64,000 bases of DNA from NCBI GenBank assembly GCA_014871385.1, contig CM026429.1, positions 14,371,979 to 14,435,978 of the forward strand, written 5' to 3'. A model generated the notes under the pieces. The model saw nothing but the letters and a program-made list of their open reading frames with translations. It searched no databases and was not told the origin of the DNA. This document shows, piece after piece, positions 11,101 to 23,190 of this stretch. Position numbers and translations under genes: made by a program. How positions within the stretch are numbered: position 1 is the first letter of the stretch; each line of letters opens with the position of its first letter. Origin of the DNA: Ceratodon purpureus. Its lineage: Eukaryota; Streptophyta; Bryopsida; Pseudoditrichales; Ditrichaceae.

Positions 11101-14100
11101 ATCTCCCTCCAATGCCTCTGGCACGACCACGAGGGCCGCGGCCATGGCCTCCGCGACCTTGCTCTCTGCAGCAGTGGCTGCCTCCCCCGCAATCTCCCTC
11201 TCCTCCAGGGGGAGTGTCGGCTCCGAATGCGCCTTGGCGGAGCCAGCTCCCCCCGGGTCAACCTCCGCCCAGTCTCCCTCCAATGCCTCAGGCCCGACCT
11301 CGAGGGCCGCGGCCATGGCCTCCGCGACCTTGCTCTCTGCAGTAGTGGCTGCCACCCCCGCAATCTCCCCCACCTCCAGGGGGAATGTCGGCTCCGAATG
11401 CGCCTTGGCGGAGCCAGCTCCCCCCGGGTCAACCTCCGCCCAGTCTCCCTCCAATGCCTCACGCCCGACCTCGAGGGCCGCAGCCATGGCCTCCGCCACC
11501 TTGCTCTCTCCAGTAGTGGCTGCCTCCCACGCAATCTCCCCCACCTCCAGGGGGAGTGTCGGCTCCGAATGCGCCTTGGCGGAGCCAGCTCCCCCCGGGT
11601 CAACCTCCGCCCAATCTCCCTCCAATGCCTCTGGCACAACCACGAGGGCCGCGGCCATGGCCTCCGCGACCTTGCTCTCTGCAGCAGTGGCTGCCTCCCC
11701 CGCAATCTCCCCTACCTCTAGGGGGAGTGTCGGCTCCGAATGCGCCTTGGCGGAGCCAGCTCCCCCCGGGTCAACCTCCGCCCAATCTCCCTCCAATGCC
11801 TCTGGCACGACCACGAGGGCCGCGGCCATGGCCTCCGCGACCTTGCTCTCTGCAGCAGTGGCTGCCTCCCCCGCAATCTCCCTCTCCTCCAGGGGGAGTG
11901 TCGGCTCCGAATGCGCCTTGGCGGAGCCAGCTCCCCCCGGGTCAACCTCCGCCCAATCTCCCTCCAATGCCTCTGGCACGACCACGAGGGCCGCAGCCAT
12001 TGCCTCCGCGACCTTGCTCTCAGCAGCAGTGGCTGCCTCCCCCGCAATCTCCCTCTCCTCCAGGGGGAGTGTCGGCTCCGAATGCGCCTTGGCGGAGCCA
12101 GCTCCCCCCGGGTCAACCTCCGCCCAATCTCCCTCCAATGCCTCTAACACGACCACGAGGGCCGCGGCCATGGCCTCCGCGACCTTGCTCTCTGCAGCAG
12201 TGGCTGCCTCCCGCGCAATCTCCCTCTCCTCCAGGGGGAGTGTCGGCTCCGAATGCGCCTTGGCGGAGCCAGCTCCCCCCGGGTCAACCTCCGCCCAGTC
12301 TCCCTCCAATGCCTCTAGCACGACCACGAGGGCCGCGGCCATGGCCTCCGCGACCTTGCTCTCTGCAGCAGTGGCAGCCTCCCCCGCAATCTCCCCTACC
12401 TCTAGGGGGAGTGTCGGCTCCGAATGCGCCTTGGCGGAGCCAGCTCCCCCCGGGTCAACCTCCGCCCAATCTCCCTCCAATGCCTCTAGCACGACCACGA
12501 GGGCCGTGGCCATGGCCTCCGCGACCTTGCTCTCTGCAGCAGATGCTGCCTCCCCCGCAATCTCCCTCTCCTCCAGGGGGAGTGTCGGCTCCGAATGCGC
12601 CTTCACGGAGCCAGCTCCCCCGGGTCAACCTCCGCCCAATCTCCCTCCAATGCCTCAGGCCCGACCTCGAGGGCCGCGGCCATGGCCTCCGCGACCTTGC
12701 TCTCTGCAGCAGTGGTTGCCACCCCCGCAATCTCCCCCACCTCCAGGGGGAGTGTCGGCTCCGAATGCGCCTTGGCGGAGCCAGCTCCCCTTGGGTCAAC
12801 CTCCGCCCAATCTCCCTCCAATGCCTCAGGCGCGACCTCGAGGGCCGCAGCCATGGCCTCCGCGACCTTGTTCTCTGCAGTAGTGGCTGCCTCCCCCGCA
12901 ATCTCCCCTACCTCTAGGGGGAGTGTCGGCTCCGAATGCGCCTTGGCGGAGCCAGCTCCCCCCGGGTCAACCTCCGCCCAATCTCCCTCCAATGCCTCTG
13001 GCACGAACACGAGGACCGCGGCCATGGCCTCCGCGACCTTGCTCTCTGCAGCAGTGGCTGCCTCCCCCGCAATCTCCCTCTCCTCCAGGGGGAGTGTCGG
13101 CTCCGAATGCGCCTTGGCGGAGCCAGCTCCCCCCGGGTCAACCTCCGCCCAATCTCCCTCCAATGCCTCTGGCACGACCACGAGGGCCGCAGCCATTGCC
13201 TCCGCGACCTTGCTCTCAGCAGCAGTGGCTGCCTCCCCCGCAATCTCCCTCTCCTCCAGGGGGAGTGTCGGCTCCGAATGCGCCTTGGCGGAGCCAGCTC
13301 CCCCCGGGTCAACCTCCGCCCAATCTCCCTCCAATGCCTCTAACACGACCACGAGGGCCGCGGCCATGGCCTCCGCGACCTTGCTCTCTGCAGCAGTGGC
13401 TGCCTCCCGCGCAATCTCCCTCTCCTCCAGGGGGAGTGTCGGCTCCGAATGCGCCTTGGCGGAGCCAGCTCCCCCCGGGTCAACCTCCGCCCAGTCTCCC
13501 TCCAATGCCTCTAGCACGACCACGAGGGCCGCGGCCATGGCCTCCGCGACCTTGCTCTCTGCAGCAGTGGCAGCCTCCCCCGCAATCTCCCCTACCTCTA
13601 GGGGGAGTGTCGGCTCCGAATGCGCCTTGGCGGAGCCAGCTCCCCCCGGGTCAACCTCCGCCCAATCTCCCTCCAATGCCTCTAGCACGACCACGAGGGC
13701 CGTGGCCATGGCCTCCGCGACCTTGCTCTCTGCAGCAGATGCTGCCTCCCCCGCAATCTCCCTCTCCTCCAGGGGGAGTGTCGGCTCCGAATGCGCCTTC
13801 ACGGAGCCAGCTCCCCCGGGTCAACCTCCGCCCAATCTCCCTCCAATGCCTCAGGCCCGACCTCGAGGGCCGCGGCCATGGCCTCCGCGACCTTGCTCTC
13901 TGCAGCAGTGGTTGCCACCCCCGCAATCTCCCCCACCTCCAGGGGGAGTGTCGGCTCCGAATGCGCCTTGGCGGAGCCAGCTCCCCTTGGGTCAACCTCC
14001 GCCCAATCTCCCTCCAATGCCTCAGGCGCGACCTCGAGGGCCGCAGCCATGGCCTCCGCGACCTTGTTCTCTGCAGTAGTGGCTGCCTCCCACGCAATCT

Positions 14101-17100
14101 CCCCCACCTCCAGGGGGAGTGTCGGCTTCGAATGCGCCTTGGCGGAGCCAGCTCCCACCGGGTCAACCTCCGCCCAATGTCCCTCCAATGCCTCTAGCAC
14201 GACCACGAGGGCCGCGGCCATGGCCTCCGCAACCTTGCTCTCTACAGCAGTGGCAGCCTCCCCCGCAATCTCCCCTACCTCTAGGGGGAGTGTCGGCTCC
14301 GAATGCGCCTTGGCGGAGCCAGCTCCCCCCGGGTCAACCTCCGCCCAATCTCCCTCCAATGCCTCTGGCACGACCTCGAGGGCCGCGGCCATGGCCTCCG
14401 CGACCTTGCTCACTGCAGCAGTGGCTGCCTCCCCCGCAATCTCCCCTAGCTCTAGGGGGAGTGTGGGCTCCGAATGCGCCTTGGCGGAGCCAGCTCCCCC
14501 CGGCTCAACCTCCGCCCAATCTCCCTCCAATGCCTCTGGCACGACCACGAGGGCCGCGGCCATGGCCTCCGCGACCTTGCTCTCTGCAGCAGTGGCTGCC
14601 TCCCCCGCAATCTCCCTCTCCTCCAGGGGGAGTGTGGGCTCCGAATGCACCTTGGCGGAGCCAGCTCCCCCCGGGTCAACCTCCGCCCAATCTCCCTCGA
14701 ATACCTCTGGCACGACCACGAGGGCCGCGGCCATTGCCTCCGCGACCTTGCTCTCTCCAGCAGTGGCTGCCTCCCCTGCAATCTCCCCCACCTCCAGGGG
14801 GAGTGTCGGCTCCGAATGCGCCTTGGCGGAGCCAGCTCCCCCGGGGTCAACCTCCGCCCAATCTCCCTCCAATGCCTGAGGCCTGACCTCGAGGGCCGCG
14901 GCCATGGCCTCCGCCACCTTGCTCTCTGCAGAAGTGGCTGCCACCCCCGCAATCTCCCCCACCTCTAGGGGGAGTGTCGGCTCCGAATGCGCCTTGGCGG
15001 AGCCAGCTCCCCCCGGGTCAACCTCCGCCCAGTCTCCCTCCAATGCCTCAGGCCCGAACTCGAGGGCCGCAGCCATGGCCTCCGCCACCTTGCTCTCTGC
15101 AGTAGTGGCTGCCTCCCACGCAATCTCCCCCACCTCCAGGGGGAGTGTCGGCTCCGAATGCGCCTTGGCGGAGCCAGCTCCCCCCGGGTCAACCTCCGCC
15201 CAATCTCCCTCCAATGCCTCTGGCACGACCACGAGGGCCGCGGCCATGGCCTCCGCGACCTTGCTCTCTGCAGCAGTGGCTGCCTCCCCTGCAATCTCCA
15301 CTACCTCTAGGGGGAGTGTCGGCTCCGAATGCGCCTTGGCGGAGCCAGCTCCCCCCGGGTCAACCTCCGCCCAATCTCCCTCCAATGCCTCTGGCACGAC
15401 CACGAGGGCCGCGGCCATGGCCTCCGCGACCTTGCTCTCTGCAGCAGTGGCTGCCTCCCCCGCAATCTCCCTCTCCTCCAGGGGGAGTGTCGGCTCCGAA
15501 TGCGCCTTGGCGGAGCCAGCTCCCCCCGGGTCAACCTCCGCCCAGTCTCCCTCCAATGCCTCAGGCCCGACCTCGAGGGCCGCGGCCATGGCCTCCGCGA
15601 CCTTGCTCTCTGCAGTAGTGGCTGCCACCCCCGCAATCTCCCCCACCTCCAGGGGGAATGTCGGCTCCGAATGCGCCTTGGCGGAGCCAGCTCCCCCCGG
15701 GTCAACCTCCGCCCAGTCTCCCTCCAATGCCTCACGCCCGACCTCGAGGGCCGCAGCCATGGCCTCCGCCACCTTGCTCTCTCCAGTAGTGGCTGCCTCC
15801 CACGCAATCTCCCCCACCTCCAGGGGGAGTGTCGGCTCCGAATGCGCCTTGGCGGAGCCAGCTCCCCCCGGGTCAACCTCCGCCCAATCTCCCTCCAATG
15901 CCTCTGGCACAACCACGAGGGCCGCGGCCATGGCCTCCGCGACCTTGCTCTCTGCAGCAGTGGCTGCCTCCCCCGCAATCTCCCCTACCTCTAGGGGGAG
16001 TGTCGGCTCCGAATGCGCCTTGGCGGAGCCAGCTCCCCCCGGGTCAACCTCCGCCCAATCTCCCTCCAATGCCTCTGGCACGACCACGAGGGCCGCGGCC
16101 ATGGCCTCCGCGACCTTGCTCTCTGCAGCAGTGGCTGCCTCCCGCGCAATCTCTCTCTCCTCCAGGGGGAGTGTCGGCTCCGAATGCGCCTTGGCGGAGC
16201 CAGCTCCCTCGGGTCAACCTCCGCCCAATCTCCCTCCAATGCCTCTGGCACGCCCACGAGGGCCGCGGCCATGGCCTCCGCGACCTTGCTCTCTGCAGCA
16301 GTGGCTGCCTCCCCCGCAATCTCCCTCTCCTCCAGGGGGAGTGTCGGCTCCGAATGCGCCTTGGCGGAGCCAGCTCCCCCCGGGTCAACCTCCGCCCAAT
16401 CTCCCTCCAATGCCTCTGGCACGACCACGAGGGCCGCGGCCATTGCCTCCGCGACCTTGCTCTCTGCAGCAGTGGCTGCCTCCCACGCAATCTCCCCCAC
16501 CTCCAGGGGGAGTGTCGGCTCCGAATGCGCCTTGGCGGAGCCAGCTCCCCCCGGGTCAACCTCCGCCCAATCTCCCTCCAATGACTCTGGCACGACCACG
16601 AGGGCCGCGGCCATGGCCTCCGCCACCTTGCTCTCTGCAGCTGTGGCTGCCTCCCCCGCAATCTCCCTCTCCTCCAGGGGGAGTGTCGGCTCCGAATGCG
16701 CCTTGGCGGAGCCAGCTCCCCCCGGGTCAACCTCCGCCCAATCTCCCTCCAATGCCTCTGGCACGACCACGAGGGCCGCGGCCATTGCCTCCGCGACCTT
16801 GCTCTCTGCAGCAGTGGCTGCCTCCCACGCAATCTCCCCCACCTCCAGGGGGAGTGTCGGCTCCGAATGCGCCTTGGCGGAGCCAGCTCCCCCCGGGTCA
16901 ACCTCCGCCCAATCTCCCTCCAATGACTCTGGCACGACCACGAGGGCCGCGGCCATGGCCTCCGCCACCTTGCTCTCTGCAGCTGTGGCTGCCTCCCCCG
17001 CAATCTCCCTCTCCTCCAGGGGGAGTGTCGGCTCCGAATGCGCCTTGGCGGAGCCAGCTCCCCCCGGGTCAACCTCCGCCCAATCTCCCTCCAATGCCTG

Positions 17101-18458
17101 AGGCCCGACCTCGAGGGCCGCGGCCATGGCCTCCGCCACCTTGCTCTCTGCAGCAGTGGCTGCCTCCCCCGCAATCTCCCTCTCCTCCACCACAATCTTC
17201 CTCGCGGTCAATGCTTCTAAAGCACTCGCGCCTCGAGCCCTCTCTCATTCATGACCCAAAAACACAAGCCCAACAAATCTCAACACCCACATTTCAGAAA
17301 AACCCAAAACCCGAACTTCAATTCTCACCTCCTCGGTGGCAGGGCCGCGGTCCGATGTGCGTTGCTCACTCGCAATGGCCTCCTCCAGACGCTCCTCTCC
17401 ATGCTCTTCTCCACGATCCGCCAGCTCCTCAGCTCTTCTCTCCTGTAAGGTGGCCGCGGGTGTTTGTTGCGATGGGGCTTGCAAAGAGGCCTTCCCTCTC
17501 CCACCTCGACCCTTACCCCTCCCTCGACCCCTCACCTCGGACTTTCGACCTCTCCCTCGGGCCGACCCCTCATCCATGTCCTCTTCTGGACCTGGACTTC
17601 CCGCAATGTCAAGCGAATGATCATCCTCCCCACTAGTTTGAGTACGACTTCCAGGGTGCCCTCGCCCCGCTCGTGTAGCAGCAAGTAGTTCCCCACCTTC
17701 GCCCGCCTCCATAATTTGGCGTCTCGCTCTCCTAGCGACTTTTCTCAACGTCTCATGATCTGACTCCTCGCCCGTACCCACTTCTGGCGTCTTCTCCTCT
17801 TCAACGTCTTGCTCAATCCTAAACCAGTCGCCAATCTGCGCAAATGTTTAGGACTAAGACGAAATTTACTACTCCACTTTTATTTTGAACAACCATTCAG
17901 ATTCATGCAGCTTCACTATTCTAAACAGTAAAACAACGAACCCGCAGCAAAGACATTACTTCAAACCAACTATAATTTACATTTAATATCTTTTTATTGA
18001 TGGATTCTGAAACTTACCACATCTATATTACCATGGTCGCCCGACTGAGAATCCGTCCCTCTTGTCGAACACTCCTTGAATCCAAAAGAAGGTTGCGGTG
18101 TCTCCAAAGTCGGACTACAATTCAACCCTAGCTCTTCCGTCATCTCCAGATGTTTCTCTCCGCTACTTATTACTTCATGCTCCTCATGCTCAACTGCGGT
18201 ATCCTCTAAAACCTCATCTTCCGCCTCTACTATGGACTTGAGAATGAGTTTACGGATGCTACAAAATTTAATTGCCACAGGCAGCCCAGCTCCTCGAACC
18301 TTTAGAGGTGCACTCAAGAGGTTGCCTTTCGACTTTGACTTCCTACGTAATTCTCTCCTCTTCCTCGATCTCCTGTTAGTAAAATCTGTACCACCTGGTT
18401 TTCTTCTACGCCTAGCAGTGACATAAGTGGAGGGAGCTGACCCTCCACTCTCCTTCAT
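5143..18458 (-). CDS. Possible gene for a basic, RG-rich protein with 57-residue repeats encoded by the array
   Basis: This is a tentative model. Exon A, 18,458-18,018 (147 codons), encodes a basic stretch RRSRKRRELRRKSKSKG that looks like a nuclear localisation signal, and ends at a GTAAGT donor. Exon B, 17,835-17,329 (169 codons), follows a TTTGCGCAG acceptor in the same phase, encodes an RG-rich segment (RGRGRGKGRGGRGK) and ends at GTGAGA. A third exon could start near 17,196 (weak acceptor GAGGAAG) and run into the array, whose minus frame reads a 57-residue repeat containing ESKVAEAMAAAL, EALEGDWAEVDPGGAGSAKA and HSEPTLPLE. It ends at a TAA at 5143, past the dispersed repeat. Six 1-nt losses break the frame, so the gene is either decayed or those C-runs are miscalled. 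No function is known. Confidence 0.35.
5154..5260. repeat. Dispersed repeat, copy 1 (left border of the 171-bp array)
   Basis: It begins CCACGGTTGTAGGGTC and ends in a CT-rich minisatellite-like block (5202-5260) built of GCTCTCCGCTC / GCTCTACGCTC words and finishing CACGTAC. The same start and the same end block recur in the same orientation at 24,392-24,587, where the middle is longer. What follows CACGTAC differs between the two copies, so this looks like one end of a mobile or segmentally copied unit. Confidence 0.6.
5263..17195. repeat. Tandem array of about 70 units of a 171-bp GC-rich repeat
   Basis: Each unit contains GAATGCGCCTTGGCGGAG, a CCCCCCGGGTC tract and GGCCGCGGCCATGGCC. Spacing measured from the GAATGCG at 5414 to the one at 17,036 is 11,622 bp, which is 68 units of 171 minus 6. 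The first unit (before 5414) is shortened to about 138 bp. The six missing bases are single C losses, all in the same C6 tract, near 7661, 8344, 9540, 12,617, 13,813 and 16,206. Units fall into subtypes that recur in blocks, showing segmental duplications. Because 171 is 57 codons, several frames on both strands lack stops over kilobases. Confidence 0.97.
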
Positions 18459-19257
18459 ATGTCTAACTAACGAGAGAAGTCTCCTCACAATATAGCTCTC
18501 CTCCTAACTTTCCTCTAACTTATGTATCCCAAACCTGCAACCCCCCTGACTCAGCCCTAAATACTTCCCATATTCTAAACCTACTTGAATTAATGAAAAC
18601 TATAAATAAATTGCAACTTGAATTAAAGCTGATGAGATCAATCTATATTTGAAGAGAATAAACCAAGCCCACATAATATTAAAAGATTTGAATTAAGCAC
18701 AGGAATACTTGTATTAAATATGGATGCAAGTGACGGCTCACTCTAATCTCACTCACAATCTGTCTGTCCAGCAATTTATTATGAATATTGAGGAATTCTA
18801 ACACTGAATAAAATATAGAATTTGAATAAATCATATGCTTGCATTAGTCCTATAAATATATAACTAATGCATGAATTTGATTAATTCAAATTCTATATAT
18901 TTATTGTTTTAAATGCAGAAAGAGTAGACGGCTCTTTTTAATCCAATCACACCCGATAAAATATAGAATCTGCTCCACCATTCAAATACGCGAAGCAATA
19001 TTCTAAAAATCTTCCTACAGATTTATGGGCCTGAAAAAGCAACATCATAATTAGTTAGCGCCGTCTCTCTTTAATCATACATTCGTTACGTAGCAGAATG
19101 AATCATTACCTAGTCGTCCACATGGACATTCCAATTTGAATAAAATGATCAACAGCGATGCATCATTCCTCTCACTTCGCTGAGCTCGCGATACTGCTTT
19201 GCTAGTACACTCACTCTTCTTCCTTCTTCCTCTAGTATATTTGAGTTGCCTGCGAAT
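18459..19257. other. AT-rich spacer between two divergent genes
   Basis: No coding signal is seen between the minus-strand exon A and the plus-strand transposase start. The sequence is rich in AATTGAATTA-like words, and CCGTCTCTCTTTAATC near 19,060 lies just upstream of the transposase. A bidirectional promoter is possible but unproven. Confidence 0.45.
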
Positions 19258-22200
19258 ATGGGGATGGTCTGTCTGTACGCCCAAGGCATGGGCATCACTC
19301 TTAGGTTTCGCGTAGATGACGATGGTCTAGCTACGGTGTCCTCTCTTCGCCTCAGTCTCAGATTCCATTTTCGTGAGGATTCCATCAGTATAGAGGAGGA
19401 GATCTTTGATGACGTTACTGCCGAGGTTACCCACACCCTCGGGCAACCTTCAGTGAGAGATGAGAACAACATGTTGCAGTGGAGACTCCTCCCTGGATCC
19501 TATAGAGTCTATGGTCTTACTGATTCTCTTATGGCTGCATCCACCGAGATCCTCACCCCCCGTCGCTCTTCTACTTGCACAATTCAGACTCCCTTACCTC
19601 GTGATGTCAAAGTCAAAGTCGAGCCTGGTACCGAGACTTCAGATGTAGAGAAACCTCCTCCGACCGTCATATCTCTCTCTTCTGATGACGAAGTCAGTCC
19701 CGTCAAGTTGGTGCCCAAGGTCCACGCTGATGCTCCTCCTTCCAATGTCTCACCTCCATTGTCCCAGGTCACAGTTAGCATTGTTCCGCTCCTTAAAGAG
19801 ATTGCTAAGACGCGTGGGTCCAAAAACATTTTGAAGAAGATAGACTATTCCACTATTAGACACGAGAGAGTAGAGTACTTACCTGCGAAGTTTGATGGTC
19901 CGGTTCTTTTTGAGTTGCCCCCAGCTGCTGCAGGATCCTCTAAGCTCGCCGCCAAGTCTATGCAGGGAATGGATAAACGATACGACGGACACTTGTGGAC
20001 CAAGACCATCACAACAAACATCAAAAACGACTTCGGACTCTCTTTTCGAAGTTCCACTTGCGTCGGATGGCTGCGCTGCACCAACCCGGAGTGTGACTTT
20101 CTGAAGCGTGTTCCCAAGATCTTCGACGTTAACGAGACTGAGTTCGAAGGCTATACCCTGCAAGCTTTTGTCATGGATCAGCCTCCTCCATCTGACTCGA
20201 CGCTAGTGTGCAAGGTATGTAAAGAACCTCCATCATGTGTAGCTACATGCGAGGCTAAGATTTATTACGTTGTGGGCAAACCAAATCAGACTAGAGCTTG
20301 TATTCACATAGGAACACATCAACATCCAGTGAAAGTAGGAGACTACAGAGACTCTAAAGCAGAGATTAGTAGCTTAATAGAAGAGCAGGTAGAGATGAAC
20401 AACAAAGCAACTAAGAGCGCTGTTGTCCTGGAGGCGAGCAAACTCCTCATCGGGAGCTACCTTCTACACCCCGAGGATGCACCACCGAGGAAGCTGACGA
20501 TGGAGGAGTTGGTTCCTGTTCTGGATCGATGCAAAGACATGGCGTCGCCCAACATCCGCAACAAAGTCGCCACCTTCAAAAAATTCAAAAGGTACGGAAT
20601 CATGGACGGTATCACCAAGCTCCGTGGTAACAGTCTCTGGGCGTATGTCCAGGAGAATAGGTTTCCTGGTCAGGGATCTATGCGTGACAAAGTCTTCCTC
20701 TTCAAGATGTCGGAGGTTGGGCCGGGAAGTGGTGTCGACTTGGTCAGCCGAATGCAAGCTCGTGGCGACTTGGAGAACGCATGGATCATGTTCGACCATG
20801 TAAAACGCGTCAAAGACTGGTCAACCATGGCGTGCCATGTGTACGACGCCACCTACTGCCGCGTGATGACAATCGCCACTTGCGACATGCAGTCCGAGGA
20901 CACGGACGCCCAGCTCGTCTTCTGGAAAAACCTGAACCTGGTCATGGAGATCAATGGCGTTGCAGCGCCGAACTTCAAGGGGTTCATGGCGGATAACGCA
21001 CAGGCGAATTGGAATGCAGTGCGAATCCTATACGGCAATGGCAACAAAGAGGACCCAATGGAGGACCGGGAGAGGTCGTGCTTGTTCCACTGGACTCAGA
21101 ACATGGTGGCGTATACGCAGAAGCACTTTCCCGAAGAACTCTGGGAACAGCACAAGAAGATGTGCACTCAGTACAAGAATGCGACCAGCATGGCAGAGGC
21201 GGAAACTTTGTACCACGCGTTGCGAGCATGGTGGGCATCCACCGGGGTCGTTGGCGAGAGCGGGCTCATCAAACTCGATCAGTGGCTGTCATTCTGGCAC
21301 CACCGCTTCCGCCAGTGGGGGGGATTCATGACCGAGGTACGATCTCTGCACTCTGTTTTGATGTTTTTCATACTGGTTTCCTATCCCAAATCTACAAAAC
21401 TCTAATCCGTGAATCTAACGGCACCTACTGTCAAATCTGCAGAAATTCACGAAAGAAGAACTCACAGAGATGCCGACCTGTAACCTCGCCGAAACAGTTC
21501 ACAACAAGTGGCTCCAAGCCTCAGGAAACAACGGGAACGACCTGTACGTTGCTACCGTGGACGATTTCGTTCGGGCTTTTCTACAGGTTGTCAACTACTA
21601 CCAGTTCCTCAAAGGTGACGTCGGCGGAACAGGACCGTCCAAGAAGGAACTCAGGCTCCGGATGGCTGAACGCAACGCGAAGAAATGGGGAAATCCTACA
21701 CTGCTTGATAAGCCCATGCTCGATATGCCAGGCGCGGATGAGTTCTGCACCCGTCAGCCTATCATGCCTGGAGCGGAAGTCTTCGGTTCACAAAAGCGAA
21801 AAGCCGACGTCCCCATCGGAGCTGACGAGGAGTCTCATCGCCCGGACAAGACAAACTTCTCACGCCCAAGAGGCCCAAGACGTGCCGTCAGGGCTCGCCC
21901 TATGCAGATGCCAGTCATTGTGGAAGACGACTCCGAACACGACCCCGAGGTAGAAGGTACCCAATCTCCTGCCGAGGAAGTTGATTCCCCTTTACCTTCA
22001 CCTGTGAACAAGGGCGGCATTCGCCATGTCAACGCGGTTGAAGAAACCAAGGTCGACGTCAAGGAATGGCACATTTCCAGACTTCACAAACTTTCTGCGA
22101 AGTGCTGCTGGGCCCAAAGAGCTGAAATGAAGAAGAAGTGCACTGAGAGAATCGTCAGGGGGCCCCTTTGCACAGCTGCACCGACCTACACTGGGCTGTG

Positions 22201-22954
22201 GACTAACTATCGCAGGAACACAGTCGAGAAGACAGAGTTCTTCTTCTGCTCCGACGATATTGAGCGCTGCGTGAAAGGCTCTAAGCGCAAGTGGGTAGCG
22301 CACTACTCAAAGGACCAGGAATTCCCCTCCATTCCTGACGTCTGGCCAGTGAAACTAGGTACTAACCTAAAACTGACTGAGATTCTTGCCCTCGAAGCAG
22401 CAGGCTTTCAACTTCCGCCGAAGAAGCCGGTCTCCCCAAGACGCCTCTTCTCCTTTGCCCCGCCCCCTGCAAATCTCAACTCGGTGCCAGTCCCTGCAGA
22501 CGCTGACCGCTACCCAGGCAAGAGAGACGGCAAGATGGTGAAGCGCACTGCCACTCGTCCCAATCCGGCGCAGCGACTATCCATGGGCTCCTCCGAGTCT
22601 CTCAAAGCGCGCCTCCGTTCCGTCACCATGATACCTGAGCCGGGCCACGGTTGCATCATTGGGCTGGATTCGGGCGTCGCTCCACACATCACACGTTACC
22701 AGATTACCATCAGTTCTTACCCTGGTTGCACTTGCCCAGCATTCAAGAAGACGATGACTACGTTCAAAGGCAGGACTCAGTTCACGTATTGTAAGCACCT
22801 TTACTACATACTCTTGAAGGTCTGCAACCGTGATCCCGAGGCCGAGCTTTTCATCCATGCGCCTACCTTTAGCTTCAACGAGGTCAAGCTTCTCCTAGAG
22901 AGTGGAATCTTGCGTCACCCCTTGGCGAAGAAGTACGTAGCCCTCCTACTTTAG
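19258..22954 (+). CDS. MULE-like DDE transposase with C-terminal SWIM zinc finger, apparently intact (1196 aa)
   Basis: This is a cut-and-paste transposase-type protein. Exon 1 is 19,258-21,336 (693 codons) and exon 2 is 21,443-22,954, joined in phase 0 by a GTACGA donor and a CTGCAG acceptor. The catalytic core is readable: Asp530 in HVYDATYCR, Asp579 in GFMADNAQ, the CLFHWTQ box at 608-614 typical of MULE-type enzymes, and Glu710 in CNLAETVHNKW. A CCxxC-rich region (CTNPECDF, CKVCKEPPSCVATC) precedes the core, as expected for a DNA-binding module. The SWIM finger is C1122-x-C1124 ... C1143-x-H1145. The N-terminus carries an acidic Ser-rich SLSSDDEVSP patch. No terminal inverted repeats were located, so it may be an autonomous element or a domesticated copy. 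ATG at 19,258 is the first in frame. Confidence 0.8.
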
Positions 22955-23190
22955 AACTGCCGTTTCCACAATGGCCATTTGTCACGTAGTGAATGATTTT
23001 AGTAATATACCATGTATTAAGTCAGCTATTCAGAAGCTGTATTGACTTTTTCATTATATTAAAGGCTTTGTCGTTCACATTGATTGCATTCTATTTCAAT
23101 ACATTCTATCTTGAACAAGTGCACTGTATACCTCGTATCCTCTGACATGTACCCTTTATTACACCAAACATATACTTGGTATTGGATGTC

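Noticed and set aside
5263..17195. 171-bp array as a centromeric satellite (same length as primate alpha satellite)
   Set aside because: The length match is coincidental: the unit is GC-rich, codon-multiple and bears no alpha-satellite boxes. A centromere role cannot be tested here.
5263..17195. Array as a CRISPR locus
   Set aside because: There are no spacers; units are contiguous and far too long, and the genome is eukaryotic.
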